Source: Gracilimonas sp040904925 | GTDB lineage: Bacteria > Bacteroidota > Rhodothermia > Balneolales > Balneolaceae | Length of the DNA stretch: 64,000 nt | Assembly (NCBI GenBank): GCA_040904925.1 | Contig: JBBDSP010000027.1 | Location: forward strand, 1 to 64,000 | Direction: 5' to 3' | Part shown: in pieces, positions 17,361 through 26,226 of the stretch | Numbering within the stretch: the first letter of the stretch is position 1 | Layout of the letters: the number at the start of each line of letters is the position of its first letter | Made by a program: the position numbers and the translations under genes | Notes under the pieces: model-generated | Database searches by the model: none | What the model was told of the DNA's origin: nothing | The model's input: only the letters and a program-made list of their open reading frames with translations

Positions 17361-19289
17361 TTACTCTTCGGTGGGAGGATCTCCTAACTCGATATCTTCT
17401 TCTATATATCCACCGCGTGTGGATAGAATTTTAACCGTGCCTCTCGCTCCGCTAATTCCATTGAGCTGAACTTCAAAGACCGCTTCCTTAGATTCTCCGG
17501 CATCAGTATAACCGGCATAGATCGTTTTGTCGTACAACTCAGGAGTAATGATCTTGAGCTTGGCATCCTCATAGCCTTTGGTCAGCTCTGAATCAAAACC
17601 GAGTTGAATGCGGTCTTCTTGTACTATTTTAACCAACTGTGCTTGTTTCAGTGCTACCGGTAGATTTCCGGTGTTGGTCCAGTTTACAGAAATTCTGTAG
17701 GTATCACTTTCAGTTTGCTCAATATCGATCTCATCAAGTGTGATCTGAGGCAATTCTTTGGCCATAAGAAGGTTGAACAAAGCTTGCTTTTCAGCCCATC
17801 GCTCAAGTTGCCATGGCGGGCCGTTTTGACTGAAGAATTTTGGATGAAATCCACCGATCTCTACTTCACCAAGATCAGGATGATCAAATTTTGTCCACGC
17901 TTTAAAACCACGACTTTCATTTTCTTCATCATCCCAGCGCAGGGCATCATAATCATCATAAATGCCATCTTCATTATAGTCTTTCATTGCGCCGTTATTC
18001 CAAAGCTCATCGCCATACCATATAGAACCAAAGTAGAAATAACCGAAATCGGGTCCGTGCCCAAATAAAGGACTTGGCTTTGAAGGATCTCCGGTCACTC
18101 TGTTGGTTGGGTAGCGAGTCATGTAGGTTTCATACACATCACCGGCCCAAGGGTAATCGGTGATCTCAAGTCCCAGGCGGTCATATTTTTCATAAAGAGC
18201 CAGGTCGTCAGGGTACATTCGCTCTTCACTTTTAGAGGTAGAAGGAGGGCGAAGGTGCATAGGAACGCGGGTATCCATGGAATTTACCACTGAGATATTT
18301 GGGTGTGTGAGCATCCACATAACTACCGATTTTGATTCCGGTTCACTAAGCGGATAATCACCGGCACCGTATTGGGTGTGTCCGCGCCCGGTCAGATCTC
18401 GGCCAATATCAGGCCTCCAGTTCTCTGCATAATTTCGGTGAAGGTCTAATCCTCCAATGCCATCTTCATTGATGTCACCATCGCCGTCGTTATCAACGCC
18501 TTCAGAGTAAACCAGCCATTCTCCTTTACCGGGAAGTACGCGCTTCATCAGTCGGCCTTCAGGATCACGAGGATCAATGATGTAATTTGCTTCGTCCACT
18601 TCATCAGGACCGGCTTTCTTACGTATGTCATAAATGATGCCATCACCGTCAAGGTCTTCGGGAGAATCTTCATCAAGCAAGCCATCCCGGTCGTTGTCAT
18701 GAGGGCGGACAGAGCTACGATTAGCTTGCGCCGTGTAGAGATAGAGGTTTGATCCGTCCGGATTATTCTGCGGACGAAGGTAAATAGCTTTTGTATCTAT
18801 AAGTTCTGTGATCTCAGGGTCTTTACCATAATTTTCCAGGAGGTGTTTGGTGAGCCATAAAATCGATTCACTGCTTGTGATCTCCCCGCTGTGCCGTCCA
18901 CCCTCGAAGTAGGCCGCGGGTTTGTCGGTATGTTTTCCTGTTTCTTTATTAGTGATGGTCATTTGCAGGACAGGTCTGCCTTCAAAGCTTTTGGTTACCT
19001 CATACAATTCCACAATATCAGGATACTCTTCTGCCCAGCGCTCATACCAGGTGTACATTGTGTTAACAGTGTGATAGGTGTCGAAGGTGAGTTCATCTCC
19101 TGCTTCATACTCTACTTCCGGAAAACGATGCTGTTCAAAAAAGCTGATCCCATGCCTTTCGCCGCCAACGGTGTACATGGTGGTGTCAGATTCCGGCCAT
19201 TCAGGTTGGTCTAAAGGAGTATAATTTTGAGCAAAAGCCTGGGTAAATGTCCCCAGAATAAAAAGAAGTGCGATCCCAATATTCTTCAT
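17361..19289 (-). CDS. Secreted M14 zinc carboxypeptidase with Asp-rich calcium-type inserts
   Basis: A 642-residue exported protein (signal peptide cleaved after residue 20, QAFAQ). The M14 zinc motif is HSGE at 133-136 and NPDG at 176-179, followed by GLDLHRNY at 280-287. Between these motifs lie two Asp-rich stretches (DNDRDGLLDED at 198-208 with DLDGDG following, and DNDGDGDINEDG at 266-277). They look like EF-hand or thrombospondin type-3 calcium loops inserted into the catalytic domain. The C-terminal 120 residues look like a beta-sandwich (ISVNWTNTGNLPVAL). It probably digests peptides outside the cell or in the periplasm. It is a monocistronic unit. Confidence 0.85.
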   Translation of the reverse strand: MKNIGIALLFILGTFTQAFAQNYTPLDQPEWPESDTTMYTVGGERHGISFFEQHRFPEVEYEAGDELTFDTYHTVNTMYTWYERWAEEYPDIVELYEVTKSFEGRPVLQMTITNKETGKHTDKPAAYFEGGRHSGEITSSESILWLTKHLLENYGKDPEITELIDTKAIYLRPQNNPDGSNLYLYTAQANRSSVRPHDNDRDGLLDEDSPEDLDGDGIIYDIRKKAGPDEVDEANYIIDPRDPEGRLMKRVLPGKGEWLVYSEGVDNDGDGDINEDGIGGLDLHRNYAENWRPDIGRDLTGRGHTQYGAGDYPLSEPESKSVVMWMLTHPNISVVNSMDTRVPMHLRPPSTSKSEERMYPDDLALYEKYDRLGLEITDYPWAGDVYETYMTRYPTNRVTGDPSKPSPLFGHGPDFGYFYFGSIWYGDELWNNGAMKDYNEDGIYDDYDALRWDDEENESRGFKAWTKFDHPDLGEVEIGGFHPKFFSQNGPPWQLERWAEKQALFNLLMAKELPQITLDEIDIEQTESDTYRISVNWTNTGNLPVALKQAQLVKIVQEDRIQLGFDSELTKGYEDAKLKIITPELYDKTIYAGYTDAGESKEAVFEVQLNGISGARGTVKILSTRGGYIEEDIELGDPPTEE

Positions 19290-19417
19290 GTCAAATAAGA
19301 GTTGGTGAAAATTTAATAACTGTAAGTAATGTAATGTATTACAGTCAAAAATTTCGACCTGTTAAATATTGTTACAGCGAAGAGAGGGAAAGTGGGATTT
19401 AAAAAGTCAGAAACAGA

Positions 19418-19834
19418 TTACAAATATTCTACAACTGCGGTTATTGAGCCCTGATAGTGCCCGTCTAAAGATTGGCTGTTTTTGACCTTGCCATTAACAG
19501 AAATATCGTGCTGACCTGACTCATGGCTCTGCTTGTCAACACTTAGAGATTCAAGCTCTATGATCTCACCAAACTCATTCTTGATAACTGAGTTTTCCTC
19601 AATATGGACACTAATGTCGGTTCCGGGAGCAGATACTAAAGAAAAGGAACCGGCTTTAATAGTGTTGCTTAAGTTTTCTGATTTAAGATCTATTACAGCG
19701 TCTTCCATAAGAGTGAATCCTGCGCCGCTAATGATCTCAACTTTAGCTTGCATGACAGCTGCTACCTGTGCATTTGTTGAATAAGAAAAGCCGGTAACTA
19801 AAAGGGTCAGTATGGAAAGTATTAGTGTTTTCAT
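19418..19834 (-). CDS. Secreted DUF4402-like protein
   Basis: A 138-residue protein with a signal peptide (cleavage near residue 22, STNAQ) and a beta-rich body. The sequence AGSFSLVSAPGTDISV in the middle and GHYQGSITAVVEYL at the end match the pattern of DUF4402 proteins. These are small exported beta-sandwich proteins often encoded near pilus or surface genes. There are no cysteines and no lipobox. It stands alone, about 130 bases upstream of the large M14 peptidase gene on the same strand. The function is unknown. Confidence 0.6.
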   Translation of the reverse strand: MKTLILSILTLLVTGFSYSTNAQVAAVMQAKVEIISGAGFTLMEDAVIDLKSENLSNTIKAGSFSLVSAPGTDISVHIEENSVIKNEFGEIIELESLSVDKQSHESGQHDISVNGKVKNSQSLDGHYQGSITAVVEYL

Positions 19835-20018
19835 GAGTTTCTTTGTTTTTTAACTCACAAGTAATTTATTAAAATATTTTAATATTAAAAAATCTTAATA
19901 ATTAGGATTTCGCACTAATCTACCCTTTGGTGTCTAAATTGTGCTTTTAAATTGGTGTAGGAAGGATTATTTACATTTATTAGAAATTAGAGGGTTCTAA
20001 TAAAAAAGCTAAAAGCAT

Positions 20019-20047
20019 AAAAAAAGCCTCCATTTGGAGGCTTTTTT
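20019..20047. terminator. Bidirectional terminator
   Basis: GCCTCC and GGAGGC form a six-base stem extended by A/T pairs. A and T runs of six to seven flank it, so both strands present a T-tail. It lies 17 bases after the stop of the minus-strand orphan gene. Confidence 0.8.
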
Positions 20048-20063
20048 AGAAAATTATAAACTT

Positions 20064-20561
20064 TTAGAGTCGAAAGAATCTTTTCAGTTTAATCCGTTTT
20101 GCTCTCTTTCTAAGTCTGGTAAGTAATTCTTTTTCTAATCCCAGCTTCTGTGGGTCTAATTCAATTTCTGCAAAGAGATCATCTGAATTCAACACGCCTA
20201 GATGCTTAATGAAGGTATTGAGGTGTGAACGTAAATACTTCTTTCTATTTTTATCGAGAATATCAATGATCTCTTCCCATTTCTGTGGTTTTACGGAACA
20301 CTCAATTCCAAGCCCGATGGCATCGGTGTCATCGGGACTGTTCAGACAAATTTCTAGCTGAAGTTCCAGACTTTGTGGAAGAGGGTCCGGACGAAGCAAT
20401 TTTGGTCCTTTATGTTCCTTAAAGCCTTTTGGGAAAAAGCTCTTCCAAAGCTCACCTGTAGATGGATCGTGATAAAAGACTTCAAAAGTGTCCATGTTCT
20501 TTCGAACAGGTACCATGTCTTTAATACGCTCAATTTGTCTCTTGTTGTTGAGGATATACAT
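20064..20561 (-). CDS. Orphan protein of unknown function
   Basis: A 165-residue protein with no signal peptide or membrane helix. The N-terminal half is mixed (TFEVFYHDPSTGELWKSFFP), followed by an acidic middle (NSPDDTDAIGLGIEC). A helical region ends in a strongly basic tail (LRKRAKRIKLKRFFRL) that could bind nucleic acid or membrane. I recognise no family. It has its own terminator, and an 18-base perfect palindrome lies about 80 bases before its ATG. Confidence 0.6.
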   Translation of the reverse strand: MYILNNKRQIERIKDMVPVRKNMDTFEVFYHDPSTGELWKSFFPKGFKEHKGPKLLRPDPLPQSLELQLEICLNSPDDTDAIGLGIECSVKPQKWEEIIDILDKNRKKYLRSHLNTFIKHLGVLNSDDLFAEIELDPQKLGLEKELLTRLRKRAKRIKLKRFFRL

Positions 20562-20641
20562 AATATTGGGGTCTTAACAATATGTACTTTTAGTATTCCT
20601 AAAAGTTCCTTGTAGATGATTTACTCTAAATTACACAGATA

Positions 20642-20659
20642 TATTAAGAATTCTTAATA
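20642..20659. promoter_or_regulatory. 18-base perfect palindrome upstream of the orphan gene
   Basis: The sequence TATTAAGAATTCTTAATA is its own reverse complement. It sits between the tRNA-Pro terminator and the orphan gene at an operator-like distance. A smaller dyad, CTTTTA with TAAAAG seven bases apart, lies at 20587-20605. AT-rich composition raises the chance of coincidence, so the call is tentative. Confidence 0.35.
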
Positions 20660-20699
20660 CGAATAATTCAAGTAATACTTAGTAAAGCTGAAACTGCAT

Positions 20700-20733
20700 A
20701 AAAAAAGGGGACGTTAGTACTAACGTCCCCTTT
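20700..20733 (-). terminator. Terminator of the tRNA-Pro gene
   Basis: GGGGACGTTAG pairs perfectly with CTAACGTCCCC. On the minus strand seven T follow. It lies 10 bases past the 3' end of the tRNA. Confidence 0.9.
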
Positions 20734-20742
20734 ATTGAATTG

Positions 20743-20816
20743 TCGGGGCGACAAGATTTGAACTTGCGACCTCTCGACCCCCAGCCGAGCGCTCTACCTA
20801 GCTGAGCCACGCCCCG
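20743..20816 (-). tRNA. tRNA-Pro (anticodon GGG)
   Basis: The 74-base minus-strand sequence folds as a cloverleaf. The acceptor CGGGGCG pairs with CGCCCCG and is followed by discriminator A. The D stem is GCTC/GAGC. The anticodon stem CTCGG/TCGAG holds the loop CTGGGGG, whose positions 34-36 read GGG. The T stem GCAAG/CTTGT holds the loop TTCAAAT. The 3' CCA is not encoded. It is transcribed alone and ends at a strong terminator. Confidence 0.95.
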
Positions 20817-20860
20817 ATCAATGAACGCTAAAGATACGCATCATTCACAGCAAAACTCAA

Positions 20861-21259
20861 TCATTTCTTAGTCTGACATAACTCTACCAAAACCCCATGA
20901 TTATCTTTAGGGTGGATGAAAGCAACCAGCTTATTATCGGCTCCGTCTTTTGGTTCTTCATTTAAAACAGTGAATCCTTCTTTGCGTAGACGTTCTAATT
21001 CGGCGTGAATGTCATCGACCTCAAAAGCTACATGATGAAGACCTTCACCCTTTTTTTCTACATATTTGGCGATCACAGAATCATCATCGGTTGGACCTAA
21101 AAGTTCAACTTTTGATTCTCCGGTTTGAAAAAAAACCGTTTCAACTTTCTCGGATTCAACGATCTCTGTTTTAGTTGGTGAGCTGTTAAGAATTTTTGAA
21201 TAGGTTTCAGTGGCAGTCTTAATATCTTTGACGGCAATGCCAATGTGATCGATATGCAT
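20861..21259 (-). CDS. mce: Methylmalonyl-CoA epimerase
   Basis: A 132-residue enzyme of the vicinal-oxygen-chelate fold. It interconverts (S)- and (R)-methylmalonyl-CoA, feeding the mutase. The N-terminus HIDHIGIAVKDI holds the first metal histidine, LHHVAFEVDDI the second and VLVELCQ the metal glutamate; LGPTDDDS fits the family. It lies about 33 kb from the mutase operon in this window, so the pathway is split between loci. It is probably a single-gene unit, upstream of the tRNA on the same strand. Confidence 0.92.
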   Translation of the reverse strand: MHIDHIGIAVKDIKTATETYSKILNSSPTKTEIVESEKVETVFFQTGESKVELLGPTDDDSVIAKYVEKKGEGLHHVAFEVDDIHAELERLRKEGFTVLNEEPKDGADNKLVAFIHPKDNHGVLVELCQTKK

Positions 21260-21400
21260 ATGAAGGGTAATTAAAGTTAGTGTTTGGTTTGTAAGATGAA
21301 TTGAATAAGCTGAATACTAAGATCTAAACATTTTATCAGTGCATTGAGTATAATTGCCCAAAAATGAGCATCAATTATTTAGTCATTCAAGGAAAATAAA

Positions 21401-22483
21401 ATGGCACATCACCCATTAAAATCCAAGGATTCTTATCCCTTTTGGTTGAAGTCTTCCCTCATATTAATCGGGTTGACCCTGCTTGTTTTAATCATGAGTT
21501 ATGGAAAGTTCATAATCATGCCATTGGCGTTTTCGGCATTTTTTGCCATGCTTTTGAATCCCCTCGTTAAGATCTTTGAGAAAGGAAAACTTGGGAGAGT
21601 CTTCAGCATTATCTTAACACTATTGGTTGTAATTATTGTAGTGGCAGGTATCTTAACTCTTATTTCTGCTCAATTCATACAGTTTTCAGAACGAATTCCG
21701 GAAGTCACCGAGAAGCTGAAAACTGTTTCAACAGATGCAATCGTATTCCTGGAGGAAAGAGTCGGTATCTCCCAAGAAGAACAAACTGAATATTTGCAGC
21801 AGGGAATCAATAACCTGATCGACCAAAGCGGAAATTATGCCAGCTCTATTGTCAGCGCAACGACCAATGCTTTTACGCTGATGACCTTGATGCCAATCTT
21901 CATCTTTTTTATGCTGTACTATCAGGAAATGTTCAGGACCTTTTTTCAAAAATTATTTGAAGTAAAAGGCACCAGCTCAAAAGTAGATAAACTGCTCGAC
22001 AGGATACAAGGGGTAACACAAAGTTATCTGGTGGGGATGTTGTCAGTGATTGGAATTTTAGCTGTTCTAAATACAACCGGTTTGTTTATAGTGGGCTTAG
22101 ATCATGCGCTGTTCTTTGGTGTTTTTGCATCTCTGCTGGCCATTATCCCATACATTGGTATTATAATAGGTGCATTGCCTCCTGTACTTTTTGCTTTGCT
22201 TCTGACAGATTCACTGCTTACCCCGGTTTTTGTGATTGCTGTATTTGCTACCGTGCAATTTTTGGAGGGAAATTTCATAACGCCAAGAATAATTGGTTCA
22301 AAGGTATCCATAAATCCATTTGTAGCGATTATTGCACTGATCATAGGGGGAGAATTATGGGGAATTTCGGGAATGATTTTGTTCGTTCCATTGATTGGTA
22401 TCCTAAAAGTGATATTTGATCAGGTTCCGGAAATGAAACCTTATGGATATATTTTAGGGAATAATGTGAAATACAATGAATAA
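21401..22483 (+). CDS. AI-2E-family (PerM-like) membrane permease
   Basis: A 360-residue membrane protein with about eight helices and the family's large extracytoplasmic segment (about residues 85-155, ERIPEVTEKLKTVSTDAI...). The sequence DHALFFGVFASLLAIIPYIG and the region EGNFITPRIIGSKVSINPF are strong AI-2E/PF01594 marks. Members export or import varied solutes (autoinducer, sodium/proton); which applies here is unknown. It overlaps the next gene by eight bases. Confidence 0.9.
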   Translation: MAHHPLKSKDSYPFWLKSSLILIGLTLLVLIMSYGKFIIMPLAFSAFFAMLLNPLVKIFEKGKLGRVFSIILTLLVVIIVVAGILTLISAQFIQFSERIPEVTEKLKTVSTDAIVFLEERVGISQEEQTEYLQQGINNLIDQSGNYASSIVSATTNAFTLMTLMPIFIFFMLYYQEMFRTFFQKLFEVKGTSSKVDKLLDRIQGVTQSYLVGMLSVIGILAVLNTTGLFIVGLDHALFFGVFASLLAIIPYIGIIIGALPPVLFALLLTDSLLTPVFVIAVFATVQFLEGNFITPRIIGSKVSINPFVAIIALIIGGELWGISGMILFVPLIGILKVIFDQVPEMKPYGYILGNNVKYNE

Positions 22484-23252
22484 AAAACACAGAAAGGCAT
22501 GCGCAGAAGTTCTGATTATTTGTGGGGTGATTTTGTTTACAGGATGCACCTCAGAATCATCAGATAGGTATGAGCATTACTATTTGAAGGGGTATGATGA
22601 GTTGGTATTTCGGGATAGTCTTGGAAATCCGGTTCCTCCATCCCAATATATCAGCAGTAATACCCGCACCAACGGATTCAGAAGCTATGAGATCATTGAT
22701 ACCAGCCTGACACTGATGCACCGCAGAACAGGAGAGCCATACTCCGGTTATATAAGAACATTTCACAGAAACACCTATAACCTACAGGGAGAGTACGAAG
22801 ATGGTAAGATTTTCCGGCTTCGATACTGGCATCCAAACCGAACACTTGGAATGGACCTAGATTTTGAAAGTGAAGAGACAAAATTATGGGATTCTTCTGG
22901 AATGATGGTGGCATCCATTTCTCCCGAAGAAACCTATTATTACTATAAAGGAACACAAAGGATCAAAGAAGTCAGGCGAGACACCATTCACACTTTTTTT
23001 GATAGAAATGGAGAGATGACACGATATACAATTTTCACAGACTCTACCATAACATTTTATTATGCTGATGGGACACCGCGTTTGGAATTGCCCTACAGGG
23101 ATGGCGGAACGAGAGATGGTGAGGCCCGAAGGTGGCATCCTAACGGACAATTACAGGCTATTGGTGAGTACAGGAATGGTCAGCAATACGGTACCTGGGT
23201 CGAATATGACAGCCTGGGTAATGAGGTCAACAGGGAAGTATACGAGCCCTAA
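22476..23252 (+). CDS. MORN-repeat (YwqK-like) lipoprotein
   Basis: A 258-residue lipoprotein (lipobox LFTGC, Cys24). The body holds MORN-like repeats: YHLKG-type strands such as NLQGEYEDGKIFRLRYWHPN near residue 110 and ARRWHPNGQLQAIGEYRNGQ near residue 220, then YGTWVEYDSLGNE. The repeats resemble YwqK antitoxin-type proteins and other bacterial MORN variants that form beta-sheet ladders. There is no partner toxin nearby, so an antitoxin role is not suggested. It starts eight bases inside the permease gene, so co-translation is likely. Its stop overlaps that of the converging flavin reductase gene. Confidence 0.75.
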   Translation: MNKKHRKACAEVLIICGVILFTGCTSESSDRYEHYYLKGYDELVFRDSLGNPVPPSQYISSNTRTNGFRSYEIIDTSLTLMHRRTGEPYSGYIRTFHRNTYNLQGEYEDGKIFRLRYWHPNRTLGMDLDFESEETKLWDSSGMMVASISPEETYYYYKGTQRIKEVRRDTIHTFFDRNGEMTRYTIFTDSTITFYYADGTPRLELPYRDGGTRDGEARRWHPNGQLQAIGEYRNGQQYGTWVEYDSLGNEVNREVYEP

Positions 23253-23848
23253 ATATCTTCAGGAAAGAACAAATCCCTAACGTAAGTATAATTCGCAGCC
23301 ATTCTCCCAACAGGATCATATTTTTCATAATTAACTTTATCACCCTCCATATACACATCATCATGTATGTGGTAACAAACCAACTCACCGATCACCTGGT
23401 TGAAATTCCCCAATTCCATCACTCGGTTTAGTTTACACTCCATACTGATGAGAGCTTCCTCAACTCTTGGAGCAGTAACTAAGCGACTTTTTGAAGGAGT
23501 TAACCCGGCTTCATCGAATTCGCTGACATCTTTTGGGAAAATGTGACTGCTTTTCTGCATCTGAGGTGCAAGTGAGGCAGAAACCATGTTGATTACAAAA
23601 TCCCCGGTTTCTTTGATATTAGCCAGTGTGTCTTTATCGCCATCTTTACCGACATTTTCTCCCTGACCTATAGAAATAATAAACATGATCGGATCCGAAG
23701 AAATAACCTGGAAGTAACTATACGGAGCAAGATTGGGAATCCCGCTTTTGCCCACAGAAGAAACCCAGGCAATGGGACGCGGAACTACAGTTCCTTTCAC
23801 TAATTTTACAATTTGGCGTTCCGGGAATTCAGATTTTTCTATGATCAC
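23249..23848 (-). CDS. Flavin reductase-domain (DIM6/NTAB-like) protein
   Basis: A 199-residue FMN-binding split-barrel protein. The region VPRPIAWVSSVGKSGIPNLAPYSYFQV is the flavin reductase signature, with KDTLANIKETGDFVINMV downstream. This subgroup is common as free-standing oxidoreductases of unknown substrate. Its last codons overlap the MORN lipoprotein gene by four bases on the other strand. No partner monooxygenase is nearby. Confidence 0.85.
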   Translation of the reverse strand: MIIEKSEFPERQIVKLVKGTVVPRPIAWVSSVGKSGIPNLAPYSYFQVISSDPIMFIISIGQGENVGKDGDKDTLANIKETGDFVINMVSASLAPQMQKSSHIFPKDVSEFDEAGLTPSKSRLVTAPRVEEALISMECKLNRVMELGNFNQVIGELVCYHIHDDVYMEGDKVNYEKYDPVGRMAANYTYVRDLFFPEDI

Positions 23849-23990
23849 GCAGGATGAATTTTTAGGGTTTATAGCTCAAAGCCAAAGGTAGTTAATTCTG
23901 TAAATTTTGCATAACAAAGGTATTTGAAGTTGGTTATCAGGCTTACCCAAAAAATTTCAAGGCGAAAAGGAATGAAGTTGCTGAAGTAGA

Positions 23991-25751
23991 TCACCGGGCC
24001 TCAAAAAAGGCTCTCACCTCATCTGCACTTTTAGTATTCAGTACCCGTCCTTTTCCGTATTTGCCTTTTCGTGCAATCCGAACTCCATATGGGATATCAT
24101 CAATACCTTCGGTGGTATGGGCATCGGGGTTGATGGAAGTCATCATTCCAACTTCACGTGCTTTGTTCCCAAACCGCCAATCAATATCCAATCGGTGGGG
24201 GTTGGCGTTGATTTCGATAGCAGTGTTATGATCGGCGGCTAAAGTAACCAACTCGTTGAGGTCCAGATCGCTGCCGTTTCGCTTTAGCAATAATCGCCCG
24301 GTTGGGTGGCCTAAAATTCTTGTATAAGGATTTTTGATAGCATTCCGCATTCGTTCCATCATTTCTTCGCGAGGCATGTTCAGCGATTGGTGCACACTGG
24401 CGATCACAAAATCAAAGCCATCTAAAATATCATTCTTATAATCCAAAGAGCCATCCGAAAGAATATCGGATTCAATTCCTTTGAAGATCACAAAGTTTTT
24501 GCCGGCTTCTTTAAACTCTTCATTCAGCTTATCGATCTCTTCCCACTGCTGTTTGATCTCATCTACTGAAAGTCCGCCTGCGTAGGCTGCTGTTTTGGAG
24601 TGATCTGTGAGCCCAAGATATTCATAACCGCGCTCCATGCAGGCTTCCGCCATTTCTTTGATGGAATATTTCCCGTCACTCCACGTGCTGTGGGCATGAA
24701 TTACTCCGCGGATGTCTTCATTCGTTACCAAGTCGAATTCATTCTGCTCTTCGTAGATCTCAAACTCACCTCTATCTTCCCGTAATTCCGGGGGCACAAA
24801 ATGAAGGTTCAGTTTTTTATAAATATCAGATTCATTGGAGAATTCTATGGGTTGATCAAAATCTGTATCACCTTCATTATTAAGTTTAAAGAGCCCATAT
24901 TCATTTAGGCTCATACCCCGGTCGCGGGCGCGTTGACGAAGTACAATATTGTGTTCCTTGCTTCCCGTGAAATACATGAGCGCTGCGGGAAATTCCACAG
25001 GGGAGACGATCCGAAGATCTACTTGTCGGCCTTCTTTGGTTCGAACAGAGCTCTTAGTTTCTCCGCGACCTAAGACTTCTGTGACCCGGTCATGATTTAT
25101 GAAGACCTCAAAAAGACCGTCAATATACTTTTCCTCAGCAGCTATAAGGATGTCGATATCCCCAATGGTTTCGAGTCCGCGACGATAGGAACCTGCCACT
25201 TCAATTTGCTGAACGCCCTCAAGGTCTTTCAGGCTTTCAAAGATGGCAGATGCAATTTCCTGAGCCTGATCAAGTCGGCATCGTTCATCAAATTTTTCCA
25301 TCCACTCAATGGATTTCTTGATCTTCTCCGCTGACTTTTGTCCTAATCCTGAAAGCGATGCCACAGAACCATCATCTATTTTTCCCTTCAGTTCTGCAAT
25401 GGTGCTGATGCCTAATTCTTTGTGAATTTTATAGGCATTTTTAGGTCCCAATCCTGAAATATTCAGCCATTCTATCAACCCCTCCGGCACTTTTTCTTTG
25501 AAGGCTTCCAGTACGGGCATTTGTCCGGTTTCCTCCAGTGCATAAATATCTTCCGCAATAGATTTTCCAACTCCTTTTATATCCGTCAGAGTTTTATTCT
25601 GAATGTGATCGCCGATGTTTTCCTGAAGTCCCTCTATGGTTTGGGCAGCCTTATCGAAGGCGATCACCTTGAATCGGTTCTCCCCGGCAAGTTGCATCAG
25701 TTGAGACACTTCGCGAAGTAAGTCAGCTATTTGGTCGTTGGTATAGGGCAT
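23991..25751 (-). CDS. polX: DNA polymerase/3'-5' exonuclease PolX
   Basis: A 586-residue family-X repair polymerase. The N-terminal helix-hairpin-helix region covers residues 1-150 (LTDIKGVGKSIAEDI, GLGPKNAYKI, LSGLGQKSAEKI). The palm domain has GSYRRG followed by the catalytic DIDIL aspartates near residue 200. A C-terminal PHP domain runs from about residue 340 with HAHSTWSDG, GLTDHS and a late DAHTTEG, the metal ligands for exonuclease activity. Length and order are standard. It takes part in base-excision gap filling. A hairpin (element B) lies just before its start. Confidence 0.95.
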   Translation of the reverse strand: MPYTNDQIADLLREVSQLMQLAGENRFKVIAFDKAAQTIEGLQENIGDHIQNKTLTDIKGVGKSIAEDIYALEETGQMPVLEAFKEKVPEGLIEWLNISGLGPKNAYKIHKELGISTIAELKGKIDDGSVASLSGLGQKSAEKIKKSIEWMEKFDERCRLDQAQEIASAIFESLKDLEGVQQIEVAGSYRRGLETIGDIDILIAAEEKYIDGLFEVFINHDRVTEVLGRGETKSSVRTKEGRQVDLRIVSPVEFPAALMYFTGSKEHNIVLRQRARDRGMSLNEYGLFKLNNEGDTDFDQPIEFSNESDIYKKLNLHFVPPELREDRGEFEIYEEQNEFDLVTNEDIRGVIHAHSTWSDGKYSIKEMAEACMERGYEYLGLTDHSKTAAYAGGLSVDEIKQQWEEIDKLNEEFKEAGKNFVIFKGIESDILSDGSLDYKNDILDGFDFVIASVHQSLNMPREEMMERMRNAIKNPYTRILGHPTGRLLLKRNGSDLDLNELVTLAADHNTAIEINANPHRLDIDWRFGNKAREVGMMTSINPDAHTTEGIDDIPYGVRIARKGKYGKGRVLNTKSADEVRAFFEAR

Positions 25752-25802
25752 GTTGTAATGTTAAATGCGATAATTATAAATGTTGATTTTAGGGGCGAGG
25801 CA

Positions 25803-25850
25803 TGAGGTTTTAGGTGTTAGTTTAGCCTGAAACTAACACCTAAAACCTCA
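25803..25850. repeat. Long perfect hairpin (element B)
   Basis: Arms of 21 bases (25803-25823 and 25830-25850) pair exactly around AGCCTG. They are built from the words TTTTAGGTG and TTAG. A third degenerate half-copy (CTTCTAACACCT) follows. It lies between yraN and polX, both on the minus strand. Element D uses the same words in another order. Confidence 0.8.
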
Positions 25851-25860
25851 CTTCTAACAC

Positions 25861-26226
25861 CTATCTGAATGCATCTTCAATGTGATTAAATTCCGGAGCT
25901 TCGTTATTTTTTTGGACGATTCCGACAATATCAAAACGCATGGGCGAGCCTTCCATTTTACGCTCATACATCCATGCTTCAGAGGCTTTAAACACGTTTT
26001 TCACTTTTTCTTCGCTTACATGTTCAATAGGCTGTCCGAATTTAGTATTCGAGCGCATTTTCACTTCCACAAAAACGATTGCAGTATCATCGTAAGCTAC
26101 AATATCAACTTCGGCGCGTTCAAAGAAATAATTTCGCTCGAGGATTCTCCAGCCCTTTGATTCCAGATAAGCACAGGCCAGGTCTTCACCCTCATTGCCA
26201 ATGTCCCGTTTCGACTTTTTAGTCAT
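25861..26226 (-). CDS. YraN/UPF0102 family putative endonuclease
   Basis: A 121-residue PD-(D/E)xK-fold protein. The start, KRDIGNEGEDLACAYLESKGW, and the core VDIVAYDDTAIVFVEVKMRS are diagnostic, with Asp, Glu and Lys of the nuclease motif present. The biological role is not settled. It starts within the last eight bases of the GbsR-type regulator gene, so the two are translated together. Downstream is element B. Confidence 0.9.
   Translation of the reverse strand: MTKKSKRDIGNEGEDLACAYLESKGWRILERNYFFERAEVDIVAYDDTAIVFVEVKMRSNTKFGQPIEHVSEEKVKNVFKASEAWMYERKMEGSPMRFDIVGIVQKNNEAPEFNHIEDAFR

Noticed and set aside
22476..23252. MORN lipoprotein as an antitoxin of a toxin-antitoxin pair
   Set aside because: No toxin-like gene is adjacent, and it is a lipoprotein coupled to a permease.
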